From positions 1,591,088-1,655,087 of the forward strand of contig BCIA01000005.1 in NCBI GenBank assembly GCA_001599815.1: a stretch of DNA of 64,000 nucleotides, in the 5' to 3' direction. Below the pieces are notes generated by a model. It saw only the letters and a program-made list of their open reading frames with translations. It made no database searches and had not been told where the DNA came from. Origin of the DNA: Furcasterigmium furcatum (taxonomy: Eukaryota; Ascomycota; Sordariomycetes; Glomerellales; Plectosphaerellaceae). Positions 21,015 through 32,031 of this stretch are shown in pieces (within the stretch, counting starts at the first letter, position 1; each line of letters starts with the position of its first letter). A program made the position numbers and the translations under genes.

Positions 21015-23046
21015 CTAGGGGCGCTGCCCATCGACCTTCTTTAGATCCCTCGCCAGGGACGCCAGATCAACCCACCCCGGCGGCCGGCGGTGCATGTCCT
21101 GTCCGACCTCCTCCGCATCCAGCCCGAACCGCAACAGCCCCTCCTCAGAGCACCACTCCCCGGTCCCCATCAGGCCAACGGGCACCTTGCCCACCGTCCC
21201 CTCGTCCGCGATCTCCTCGACCTCCCCGGGCTTCGCGTACCCCGCCGGCACGGTGATGCTCGGCACGCCGCAGTAGTTGCCCATCCACACGTACTCCATC
21301 GTCTTCATCGTCTGGTCGCCGTCGCTGATGCCGTGCCTGAGCTCCCTCTCACTGCGGATCGGCCACCCGGCGCACGCGGACGTCGGCGTCACGATGATCA
21401 TCCCAGGGTGCTGCGCCCACAGCCACGCGAGGTGCTGCATGAGCACGCGCCGCAGCTTCTGCGCGAGCACGTAGTCCTCCGCGGGCGTCGTGCGCCCGAG
21501 GCAGAGCAGGATGCGGTTCGCGGCCGAGATGCCCTTGGCGTCGGGGACGAGGGCGGCCGCGTCGGCGAGGAGCGTCAGCGCGTGCGCGAACTGGCCCTCC
21601 GCGACGAGGGGGATGTCGATGGGCACGGTCGTATAGCCCTTCTGCGAGACGAGGCGGGCGATCATGTTGCGGCAGAGCGTCTGCACGACCGGGGTGGAGC
21701 GGGCGATCCAGGCCTCGGGGACGCCGAGGACCTTGGGCCCCGGGTCGGGGGTGCTGTAGATCTTACGGCTCAGGGGGCGCGGGACGGGGAAGGTCGACCT
21801 GTGGTGGGGGACGTTGATGATGTCGAACATGGTGATGAGGGACTGCATGTCACTTGCGATGGGCCCGTTGACGGCGGCGTTGTTGCTGTGGTTCTGGTTG
21901 GGGAAGAAGGACAGACGGCCGTGGGTCGGCTTGAGCCCGAAGACGGAGCAGAACGAGGAAGGGAGGCGGATGCTGCCGCCGCCGTCGCTGCCGAGGGCGA
22001 TAGGGAGGAGGCCCGAGGCGACGGCATAGGCAGAGCCGGATGAGCTTCCGCCCGTGTAGTACCTCGGGTTGTAAGGGTTGCGCGGCGTCCCGTGGGCAAC
22101 ATTCAGGCCGGAGGTGTCTGTATGCGTCAATACTCATGCCAAGTTTGAGCGACATTGGACTAACCCATTCCAAACTCATGCATCGAGAGCTTCCCCAGGA
22201 TGAGGGCCCCAGCGTCTTCCAGCTTCTTGGCACACCACGAGTCCTTCGTCAGGGCACCCTCGGCCGTCGGCGGATGCTCGTGGCAATAGTCGTTTGACGT
22301 TCCCAGCGTCGTCTTGTAGCCGTCTAAGTCGAACTCGTCCTTCACCGCGGTCGGGACGCCATCAAGGGGCCCAAGCGACCGGCCCTGCTTGTACCGCAGC
22401 GTGGACGCCTCGGCGGCCTTGAGGACCTTGGTGACGTGAACGTCAATCCATGCCAGCGAGTGCTCCCCCGGGGGAGACGTGTCGCGGCGGATGAGAGGCA
22501 GGATAGCCTGGGCGACGTCCAGCGGGGTGAGTTGACCGGACAGGTACAGGGCGCGGTACATGGCGACCGAGTTCTCGCGCTGCTGCGACAGGGGATCGAG
22601 CGATCCGTCACTGCCATTCGCGTCCGTGGCATCATCATCACCATCGCCGTCCTTCTCGTCTTCCTCGACGGGAAACACGGTGGGGTCGTAGCGCGGCTCT
22701 GTCGTGCGGATGTGATACCAGACATCGCGCATGGATCCGAAGCCTGCATTCCGCCAAGCGGCCCTCCTGATGAAGCCGAAGCTCTCCATGCTGCGCCGCC
22801 GTCAGCCCCGGCGACCGACGCACAACTCTCATCCGTCCACGGGCATTGACTTACAGGTAGGCGGATATCACGAGGAACACACCATAGATCCTCGGATTGG
22901 GGCTCTGGGCGGGCCTGGCAGGGACATCGGGTCTAGTGCGTCGTCAGCTCACTCAACATCCGACAAGGATCCCTGGCAGGGCAGACTCACGCGCGTACCG
23001 GCTCCGGGTACAGCAGGAACTTCTTTCGGGGAGGGTTCGAGGCCAT
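21015..23046 (-). CDS. Amidase-signature enzyme with N-terminal membrane segment
   Basis: Four exons on the minus strand: 23046-22991, 22932-22855, 22790-22165 and 22117-21015, giving 620 residues. The triad is intact: Lys195 in GVPTAVKDEF, Ser278-280 in YTGGSSSGSA, and Ser302 in GSDGGGSIRLP. HEFGMDTSGLN, typical of GatA-like amidases, is restored exactly by the third splice. Before the catalytic domain lies a hydrophobic segment (IYGVFLVISAYL, about residues 33-45), so the enzyme may be tethered to a membrane. There is an acidic low-complexity insert of D, E and G near residue 90. At 620 residues it is longer than usual because of these N-terminal additions. It is distinct from the amidase at 5.6 kb, not a recent copy. 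The substrate is unknown. Confidence 0.9.
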
Positions 23047-23830
23047 CGTGAGGTCTCGCGGGGGCGCGCCTTGCGACTCTTCTCAGGCAAGACGATTGTC
23101 GAAGATGCAGGTGCGTGCATGCATGAATGCACGAGGCGCGATGGATTGAGATGGAATGCAAGGTTGGCGTCGCGTGGCGGCACGGGACGAGACTTTGGCT
23201 ATCAACCAATGCCCGGGAGGAACGGGTCGGTGTGGGTCCGGATGCGGACTCCGCGGACTCGGATCTCCGGCACAACCCCGTCCGATGATGATGCAACACG
23301 TTGCAAGGCAGCAGGAATAAAAAGTTAGAACTTCATCTTAAACATAATTGAATCTTCAAATAGCGTGATTTCGAGGCTCCCTGTGATAAATAGTCGTCTG
23401 CATCGGCTTCCCCTGAACCACATGATGGGGCCAGCAAGTCAGCATATTGAGGTGGAATCTCAGTGACCTCACCTCGAGAGGAACTGTGACATTGGTGAAT
23501 GAATTGATGTCGTCGAGAATCTTGAATAGAATCATCTTCAGCCTACCCATTCTATCCACCAGATTGGGATGGCGGATGTGGTAAGCAGATCATATGCACA
23601 ACTCTTCCCTCGTGTCGCTGAACCAGCATGGTGTTCATCCTGAGATTATATTGACAGCCCTGCTGGCCCGACTAATGGACACCAGGCCTCACTGACCACA
23701 GAATGTTCCCCTTTGTAGTATATGTTGATGTCTAGGTGATAAACGAGCGTGATAAAGGAATGGCAGTAAGGAATGAAGGCGGGGAAACCACAATATCCCA
23801 ACAGAACCGTCACCGGTCGTGAATTCCTGC
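23047..23830. other. Intergenic region with amidase promoter
   Basis: About 780 bp holding the promoter of the second amidase and the 3' end of the cysteine hydrolase. A TGATAA GATA-like site is at 23394-23399 on the plus strand, about 350 bp from the amidase start. The region is more AT-rich than the genes around it. No gene is seen. Confidence 0.4.
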
Positions 23831-24616
23831 TCAAGCCTTCAGACTGTCCACCCAATCCTGGGTCTTGACCACCTGGGCAAACAGCGGCCAGATGACATCG
23901 GTAGCGACGTCGGTCTGTTCCTTGGTGAACCCAGCCGTGGCATCCTTGCTGTTTCGTCATCAATTAGCATACTGGACCAAGAGAGTCAGAAGGCTTGTTG
24001 TCACTTACAGAAGGGTCACATTGTAACCACTTGCATTCCATGTCAGCTGACGGAGTTACATGCCGCGAAATAACTGATGGACTCACAGTTCGTATGCACG
24101 GCGAGCCGTGGCTTCCATGCACATGTTGGCGGTAAGCCCAGCGATCGTGAGGTGGGTAATATCGCGCTGCCGAAGCTGATAATCAAGATCCGTGTTCTCG
24201 AAGCAGCTGTGCGTCCCGGTGTCAGCTGGCTCCAATCGTGTACAGCCACGACCTACGGAGACTCACTCGCTGTTCCAGTGCTTGCTGACGACCACGTCTC
24301 CGTTCTCCTTCACTGGCTCGAGGCCTTTGTAGATCTGGGCGCCGAATGTGCCCTCCTCGGCCAACTTGCCGGCCTGCTGCCTGAGGTTGGAGCCGGTCAT
24401 GTGCTTCCACCCATCGAAGCTGTTAGGAGTATAGTTCTGATGGAGGCCGTAGTAGACGGGAATGCCATTGGCCCTGGCGGCCGCAGTGGCCTCTTCGATG
24501 TGCTTGACAGTCTGCTTCTCTTCCATGTCCTTTAGCTTGGGGGTCAGGACACCGTGGGGATGGAGGAAGTCGTTGTAAGGGTCAACGAGGACAAGGGCTC
24601 GGGTAGGAGTCGCCAT
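23831..24616 (-). CDS. Isochorismatase-like cysteine hydrolase
   Basis: Four exons on the minus strand: 24616-24267, 24206-24087, 24029-24009 (a 21-nt micro-exon) and 23948-23831, giving 202 residues, the normal family size. The catalytic triad is complete: Asp12 in LVDPYNDF, Lys112 in VVVSKHWNS, and Cys146 in AGLTANMCMEAT. The micro-exon supplies the conserved segment LGYNVTLL, which argues strongly for the splice model. The family includes nicotinamidase, N-carbamoylsarcosine amidase and ureidoacrylate hydrolase, mostly acting on C-N bonds of small amides. With two amidases nearby, a role in amide nitrogen release is likely. It is divergent from the MFS transporter gene. Confidence 0.9.
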
Positions 24617-25304
24617 TTTGATAGAGATATTGAGAGAGAGCGGAGAGCGAGAGCGCGAATTGGTAGAAGCGGAGGCTGTGAATGGGATGGTACTGGATGG
24701 TACTACTAAGCTCTTGGAAGGGCAGAAGGGCGACGCTTTATAGGCGACGGTGCCCAGGTCATCTGCCTCAGGTCCAGATGCATCTCAGTCTTCTGTCCTC
24801 CATTGCAGCGAGCCAGATGACAAATTGGGACCATACTGTTCCATTTGTCATGGCCTCCTGAACCCTCGCGCTCAACAAAACTCATTGTGCAGCCAACGTG
24901 ATTGGTAATGGTTCGACAAGTGGTGAACCTGATTGGATCGAGTCGTAAATTGGTCAGCATGTCAGCGCGAGAAAAGGGGGCCGGATCCACCCGCCGTTCA
25001 GCTGGCTGCTGACCAATTTCAGTTTCGCTGTCCTGTCTCCGGGCCGCTCCCCTCTCCAGGACCGCCCAATTCCCCCACGGGTTGCTTTTCTGAGCTCCTC
25101 CTTTCCCTCTCTCTTCTCTAATATTAGTTGTTCCACGTACATCTAGATCATTGAACACTTCAGGTATGCTTGTAGACGGCTAGGTACCAAGGTTCGCAAC
25201 CCCCTGACTCTGCTCTGACGCATGAACTAGAATTACAGAGCATCCATCCACGATCCGACCACCGAGAAATATATAGACAAAAGAGAAAAATAATATCCAC
25301 GACT
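24617..25304. other. Divergent promoter of hydrolase and MFS transporter
   Basis: 688 bp shared by two divergent genes. It is AT-richer near the MFS start, with TATATA just upstream. No gene is seen. Confidence 0.45.
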
Positions 25305-26912
25305 ATGAATACTTCATTTTATCCACTTCAACAACAAGTGTCCCTCGGGGCCACGCAGGAGATGTCGCAGCTAGATGTAGAGAAGCAGAGGACAGAAAAG
25401 GAAGCTGAGCAAGATTCGGCCAACGAGGGGTCCTCGTCGTTACCGACTGCAGAAGAGCCACCAGCACCTCCAAGTGCGGTGTCTGCAGTGCCTGACCTCA
25501 TGGGAGTCATCAGCCGCATCGCAACAAGGTCTGCAATCACAACCCCAGGTCCACCTCCTGATGGCGGGAGTCGTGCCTGGCTATGTGGTACGTAAACCAG
25601 CGAAAAGCAGATGTCCTGGTTCTCCTCTGACATCCAAATTAGTCCTCGGCGGTCATCTGGTTGTTATGAATACCTGGTAGGTTTCCAGCGGCAGGGCAGA
25701 TTGTCGCAGCAAGCTGATTGCGGCCAGGGGCGTCATCAACTCCTTCGGGGCGTTTCAGAGCCACTACGTACAAGCACTTCAGCGGTCTCCTTCGGATATC
25801 TCATGGATCGGCTCCATTGAGATCTTTTTTCTCTACTTCATCAGCACCTTTACAGGTCGGCTTACCGACGCCGGGTACTTCCGACAAGTAATAACCCTGG
25901 GGAGTATCCTCGTTGTCCTCGGAGCGTTCCTCACGTCCATCTCAACCCAGTACTGGCAGGTCGTCCTTGCTCAAGGCGTCTGTGTCGGCCTAGGCAATGG
26001 CTGTCTGTTCGGTCCCGCAGTTGCCATCGTGTCGACGTACTTCCAGAAGCACCGGTCGATCGCAATAGGCCTGGCAGCCTCCGGGAGCGTGACGGGGGGC
26101 ATCATCTTTCCCACTATCGTGCAACAGCTGCTCCCCCGGGTAGGCTTCGGCTGGACCATGAGGACCATTGGCTTCATCCAAGCCGGTACATTTGTCGTCG
26201 CCTTGCTGACCATGAAATCCCGGACCGCACCACGGAAGGCGGGCCGCGCTGTCGACCTTTCAGCTTTCAAAGAGTTGGACTACGCATTCTATGCTCTCGG
26301 TGGCTTCATGGTAGGTCCCCTTCCCACTCCGAAGTATTGATCAACGCTGACGCACAATGCCAGTGCTTCTGGGGGATCTTCTGCTTCTTTTTCTTTCTTG
26401 CCGCATATGCGCGGGATGAGCAGGGCATGTCCTTCACCCAGTCGCTCAATCTCCTGATGATCATGAGTGGTGCCGGTATCGTTGGCCGCCTGGTCCCGAG
26501 CTATCTGGCTGACCGCGTCGGCACGCTCACCGTCTTCATACCTACAGCTGCAGCCGGATCGTTGCTCATGTGGTGCTGGATGGCCATCAAATCTCCGGTA
26601 GGGTTGTATGTATGGGCCAGTGTGACCAGCAATGCGCTGGGAGGCGTCCAGAGCATGTTCCCCTCGGCGCTGGCTGCCCTCACAGCAGATCCGAGGCAGC
26701 AGGGTACGAGGATTGGCATGGTCTTCACGGTGGTCAGCTTCGCCGTACTAACAGGCCCACCGATTGCCGGCGCACTGATCTCCGCGATGGGGAGTTATGT
26801 CGGTGCCCAGGCATTTGGGGGGAGCTGCCTTGTGCTGGGAACATGCTTTATGGCCGTGTCGAGGGAGATCAAGCGGAGAAAGAGGGCGGCTGCGATGTGG
26901 GACAAGCTTTGA
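25305..26912 (+). CDS. MFS transporter, monocarboxylate-porter type
   Basis: Four exons: 25305-25587, 25643-25676 (34 nt), 25728-26310 and 26364-26912, giving 482 residues. The PPDGGSRAW motif before the first membrane helix is the hallmark of fungal monocarboxylate-transporter-like MFS proteins. About twelve hydrophobic segments follow a polar N-terminal tail of some 85 residues rich in Glu, Ser and Pro. The short second exon encodes helix 1 (VLGGHLVVMNTW) and joins exactly to GVINSFGAFQSHYVQ. The protein is likely at the plasma membrane or the vacuole. In this setting it could move a carboxylic acid product or substrate of the amide/amine genes, by inference. Confidence 0.92.
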
Positions 26913-27275
26913 GCCCCTAATTCTAAAATATTCCTAGAAGAGCTGCCATTGTATGTATCTCTTGTATCCATTTATTTTGCATTGTCTGGAGGAGTAGATA
27001 GGGGATGTCTAACGGTACAGCGTTTGGATGACAAATTGAGCAGGCGTGGGCATCGGGCATAAAGATTCAGCGGGACGGTCAGCAATTAGAGTAATGACAT
27101 AAATACATCAGATGAGGCCTTGGTCTGGCCTTGAAGAGTGCTAGAAGGAGAACAAACAGATGTCATGACTACATGGGTCCCCAAGCCGAGGGCCTGGAGC
27201 TGCAACCAGCAAATGGAATTGGTAAGCAAGGTACGGCGACGGTCGACTCCGCTCAGATTTCATCCTGCAGCCATC
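26913..27275. other. Intergenic region between convergent genes
   Basis: 3' regions of the MFS transporter and the PHD-finger gene. No gene is seen. Confidence 0.4.
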
Positions 27276-28423
27276 CTATTCTTCAACAAGACTCGATAGA
27301 CTGCGTTTCCAGTCCTGCAACGTCTTTCTCATCTTCTCCAGTTGCGCCTGAGAGTCTTGAAGCTCAGTCTCCATCTGCTGTTTCTCACGCTTTAGAGTCG
27401 CCACCTCGTCCACAGCAGCCTTCCTTTGCGCCGCTTCCAATCGCAGTTGCGACACCTCTTGCTGCGAGACACGTGCTGACTCGGACACCTTCCGCGCAAG
27501 TTCGAGTTCTTTCTTCCCCAGGTCTAGCTCCTGTCGCAGTCGAGTCATCTCCGCAGTGAGATGCCCAACCTGTTGTCGAAGGTCACCCGTGGACTCCAGC
27601 TCAGCGTACAGCACCCGCAGGGCGTTGTCGACGTCTGTTGGTAGAGTCGAGTACCGGGACTTGCGGGGATGCTTTGCGCGGTCCAGCTCCCGTGAGGGTT
27701 CCGTCACGTTAGTGCTTCTCCGTGGAGGCGGCGGCGGCGAGCGACTTCGTCGCGGAAGACCTGGTGAGCCTGTTCTCGGAGGTGGAGGTGAGGCTGGTCG
27801 CCGCGGGTCAACGCGCAACTCCGCCGCGGACTGGGTTGGTGATGCCGGGGGTGTCAGCGACGGCGGTTCAACATGCCAGTTCCGGCGCACACAAATGTGG
27901 CAGTACCAGGCGCCTGTGACCGCTGAATATCGCCCTTCTGTCGGTTTGCAGGATTCATGGAACGAGAGCCGACAAGTGACGCAGCCGACTATATCCCCCG
28001 GGTTGCCACATGTGAAGCAGACCTTGTCGTGTGGTGCTCCTGCTTCTGACGAGAACATGTTAATGCAGGCTTCAATACAAGCGAAGGTGTTTGTAAGTAC
28101 TCACTGATCCATGCTTTCAAGTTTCTCAGCGCCGTTTCAACTGACTCCTCGGGACGACACGGCGACAGTGCGTCGTACGGTATTGTCAACGAATTTGAAT
28201 CTGCAGGAGCAGCCGCAGTCGGAGATTCATTTCTGCTGGGGCTCCCCAGGCGTCGACGTTTCGATCTTTTGCCCCTTCCGGTACCTAGTACGACGATGCT
28301 GTCTTCGGCGTGATTCATTGCTGATGCGAGGTTTGAGATGTCGAGATGCAAAAGCTGTGACCAGTCAGGAATGGGACGTGGCGCGTTTATCAGGGCCGTT
28401 GCCGGACCTATGTGATTTGTCAT
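27276..28423 (-). CDS. PHD-finger coiled-coil protein
   Basis: Two exons on the minus strand, 28423-28105 and 28069-27276, giving 370 residues. A PHD zinc finger is visible at residues 124-166 with all eight ligands: Cys124, Cys127, Cys136, Cys139, His144, Cys147, Cys163 and Cys166. A basic stretch GKRSKRRR near residue 50 looks like a nuclear signal. The C-terminal 140 residues are a long charged coiled coil (heptads from about 235 to the end). A proline/serine/arginine-rich linker (SRSPPPPPRR) lies between. PHD fingers usually bind histone H3 tails, so a chromatin protein is likely. The fungal family has no name that I recognise. Confidence 0.8.
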
Positions 28424-28975
28424 CCAGATGAGGGGGGGTTGATGACCAATTTGATGACCAATCTAACCACCAGGCGTCTCGCCTTCCCAAGTTACGCTTG
28501 AGGCTCAGTCAATTTACGAGTTGGGAACTCGAGGATGCCTCGGATATGTCGACCTGCTTCCCGCATAGACTCAGTAACATCGCTGCACGGTATTTATGCA
28601 AGACACCAAGGTTTTCTGCAGCTCTGAAGCCTTTCTCCACCAGTAGCCGTCATTCTCAACGGAAGTCGGCTGCAGCTTTTCAGTCATGACCTACTGAACC
28701 ACAATCTTGTCGACCATGTGCGGAAACGTTTCTCGTGTTCTAGCTCGTGAAAAAGTACAGGAAGAGACTTTTCGAATAGAAATCTCATATGATAAAGTAG
28801 CAAAGGAACATCGCGACTCTCCTCTCGTAACATAGTTCACCACATACATGTTCGGTGACCCAACGAGCCCACTGGAATCTTCATTTTGATCGACTTCTCG
28901 TCTGCCTACAACGTTCTCCGATGTGCTCCACCCCGAGCCACGTATATCCACGGTCCCCTCTTTGGGGCATCATCC
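28424..28975. other. Intergenic region
   Basis: Promoter of the PHD gene and 3' region of the small secreted protein gene. No supported gene. Confidence 0.4.
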
Positions 28976-29346
28976 TTAACACCACCGACTGCACCAATAG
29001 TCACTGAAGTTTTCGCAATACGCGTAGCACGTCGCATCATCGGAGTTGCCAAAGGGGCAGAAACGGTTCGAGACTGGGGGGGTGACGAGACAGTCCGCCA
29101 TTATCGGAGGGTAACACTTCTTGTATTCGGGGCTGTCCACTGGACAGGTGGGTTTGGGAACGGGAAAAGGCCACTGCCTCTTGGCCAGAGGCGCATTGGT
29201 ATCGTCGGTGATAGTCGGGGCGGCGGCCGCGGACGCGGCGAGAGCGAGGGTAATGGCCTGTAGCATCCATCGTTAAATCACCAACTTCGTCAAGCTCAGC
29301 GGTTGCTGCATCGGAGTAGATAGCTGACCTTGAGGGAGAACTGCAT
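28976..29346 (-). CDS. Small secreted cysteine-rich protein (effector-like)
   Basis: Two exons on the minus strand, 29346-29329 and 29257-28976, giving 99 residues. The 18-nt first exon (MQFSLK) joins to AITLALAASAAAAP to make a classic signal peptide, which decides the start. A Kex2-type LAKR site near residue 35 would release a mature peptide of about 65 residues. That peptide has eight cysteines (an even number, so four disulfides are possible) and many aromatic residues. The sequence matches no family that I recognise. Such proteins are commonly effectors, antimicrobial peptides or hydrophobin-like surface factors; it lacks the adjacent-cysteine pattern of hydrophobins. The intron splitting the signal peptide supports a genuine gene. 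Confidence 0.75.
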
Positions 29347-30788
29347 CTTGCTTAGGATGGCTGAAGAACTTGAATGGATTTTGAGCTGGGTAGAGACAAC
29401 AGTCAAAGTGTGTGGGAATATCGGCCTATTTAAGCCCGTCGGCTCGCCACGGGAAGCAAAGTTGTCCTTTGTGGCGTGCATCATACTCCTAAACACCAAC
29501 CGTTGTCACTTCAGGCTCTTTTGTCGCGATGTGACCGGGTATCGGAACCCGATACCAGACTCCCAAGCGTGGATGCAAGACTGAGGCACGGGGATTGCGT
29601 GGCCTCCGGCGAGTTCAATTAAACACGGGCCGTGTTGCATGCTTCCCATATGCATGATGGAGGCACGACAGAATCTGCCACAAATTCGATGGCTGAAAGG
29701 ATTAAGGATTGTTGAAAGGCCCCTATCAAGGCTCCAAAAGCTGGGCATTCCCTCTGTTCCACATCAAGATGACAGGCGGTCATACGATACGTCCTTTGAG
29801 GCACGCTGGGCTCCTATGTCGCCTGCCCTACCAGAATCAGGCCCAATGCTTCAATCTTGTCACCCTTGGCACGGGACGGGAACATTTCTTGAGCTGGTTC
29901 GATCATGTCGTTGAGACTGAGAGGGATTGGGGGTGCCATATATGATCATGTAGCATCCAGTATTGAGTCTCGCGATAGCCAGGGCTTTTCAGGGGAAGAC
30001 TGGCGTGAAAGATGCGCGTCGTGACTTAACACGTATCAAGACACACCACTCAAGGAACATCGGAATGATTTGTACGAGAAGCGACGTTGCCAAGCTGGCA
30101 GAAAAGGGGCGTTTCTCACTGATCCGCCGCGTCTCTCAGCAGGACGGATGGATAGAGGCGAATGTTACCAGGATCTGCATCTTGCATGGAGCTCACAGAC
30201 ACTAAGTACAGTACAGGATTTAAAGTCAAGGAGTCGCAGTCCCGAGCATCTGAGGCAGGCTTTTGTGCGCAATCAACCGTGACTTTCCACTAAATCCAGC
30301 CTGCATGTCACAGGTGTGGAAACGAAGGAAGAATACATGGTGCGGGTGCCGACTGCCATATGGCCCACATCCCGTAGCTCTTGTTCAACATGAAAGCACC
30401 AGTGGAAACAGATATAGAAACAGATGCAACACTCTGGCTGGGCTTTCGGAGGACTTGGGGTACTACCAAGCCTCGATGCATTGGTCCCATTTCTTCAACA
30501 CCGGCGCATACGAAACCTGCGGCCATGTCCTATGGGACTCGAAACACTGCTGGCCAATACCGCGCTGACCTAAATGCCCCGACAAAGACACATTCTAGAT
30601 CGCATGGCGCAGAGTGTACCTTCACTTGACATTTCATCTACATACTCTCAAAACCACCCTTACGGGGTCCTCGCCGACAACAGAAGACTGGGCGCTAGGC
30701 TAGAGCTTCTGATAAAAGGTTGCATCGCCGTGGGCCGCCATTGGCCGTTGCGAGTTGGTTGCAGCCCCGGAAAACCTCCACAAGGTTC
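29347..30788. other. Gene-poor region
   Basis: About 1.4 kb with only short open frames that lack codon bias. It contains the promoter of the small secreted protein gene. I recognise no transposon or RNA. Confidence 0.4.
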
Positions 30789-31187
30789 CTACTGCCAGTT
30801 CTGCCTCCTCTGCAGAACCCTCTGGTACGCGCGTGCATCCCACTGAAACAGTCCAACGGCTGCCAAGTTGTTCAGCGCCTCAACTGTCCATGCTTGACAG
30901 TTCCATGTGTTGCTCTGGTTGTCGACCGGTGTGCTCTGCATGACCGCCACGGCTGCATCGAAGCTATCAGACGGGATGGAGCCGACGGCAATAGACTCCC
31001 GGTGCCGGCTAGACCGCTGAGGTTGCTTGCCGTACATGGGCTGTTCAACATAATATCCCACCCCGCCCTTGTCGTCGCTAACTTGTAAGATGACGCTGCT
31101 CCGGCTGCCCTGAAGGTAGATGGCCCAGTGATTGGGGTCTCGTTCGTCGTAAACCTCGTAGATGGAGATGTAGATGGTGACAGGCAT
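30789..31187 (-). CDS. Small LRAT/NlpC-like (permuted papain-fold) protein
   Basis: 132 residues from the ATG at 31187; an earlier in-frame start would add ten hydrophobic residues. Two blocks stand out: DPNHWAIYLQGS near residue 18 and NTWNCQAWTVEAL near residue 95. This His-first, Cys-later order, with His in an HWA-[IL]-Y/F-L strand and Cys in an NCQxW helix, matches the circularly permuted papain-like fold (LRAT, some NlpC/P60). Many fungi have such orphan proteins. Activity is unproven; cysteine peptidase, acyltransferase or a non-catalytic protein are all possible. Confidence 0.6.
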   Translation of the reverse strand: MPVTIYISIYEVYDERDPNHWAIYLQGSRSSVILQVSDDKGGVGYYVEQPMYGKQPQRSSRHRESIAVGSIPSDSFDAAVAVMQSTPVDNQSNTWNCQAWTVEALNNLAAVGLFQWDARAYQRVLQRRQNWQ

Positions 31188-32031
31188 GATGGTAATGAAG
31201 GTCCGGATGAAGAACAATAATCAAAAATAAGATGCTGAGGGCAATGGCAGCGAAAGCCGAAAGTATATGAGTGTCTTGAGGCTTAGGATCGAGTGTTGGT
31301 GGTGGCTCGGAGTGATCGGTATGCAAGGGGAGAGTAAGATGCTAGGAGAAGAGTGAGATACTACTCGATTGATTGATATCAGACATGTTTAATTGAGGTC
31401 CTGGCGGCTTCAGGCTGAGTTTTATAGATAACTCTCTGATCTCAAGGTCGTATCATGGCTGTTGGTGATCCCGTCGAGTGCTCTCATTCTTGATGATGCC
31501 TGTCGGTGAAGCGGCTAATAGTGATGGGCCTGTCCTGAGACATGACGAGGCGTTTGTGCAAGCCGCCACTAATTCCATCTTCCATTTGTATCAAAGATGG
31601 TCGCATCTTTGGCCCGCATGCGTTGGCTTCCACGAATGCGTCGTCCAAATTAGCCTGGGCAGTTTGCCGTATGCATGCCACCCTCCTGGTCGTTAAACGC
31701 TGGCCCTGGCCGGACGACAACAAAAAGAACGAGGAATCGCGCACACTAGATCACAGAATAGGTCGTCTCATCACATTGAGTGCCAAGGGTACCCCTTGGC
31801 CCAGGCTGTGATGTCCCCTCCAGGGTAAGGCAGAAACTAAGCGCGCGCCTAGGCACGATCCTGGCTTCCCCGCCCGCCTGAAGTTTTGGTGGAGCAGGGC
31901 AGGTGGCCTTCTCCTCGACCTCCCCTCACACCCCTCTTCTCAAAATGTAGAATTATTACCTTTTTCAAACTCCACCAAGGGACCAAGCGCCAGAGGTCAC
32001 CATTTTCGCGTCAATTCAGGAACCCGATATC
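31188..32031. other. Divergent intergenic region
   Basis: Upstream of both the small papain-fold gene and the serine hydrolase gene. No gene is seen. Confidence 0.4.
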
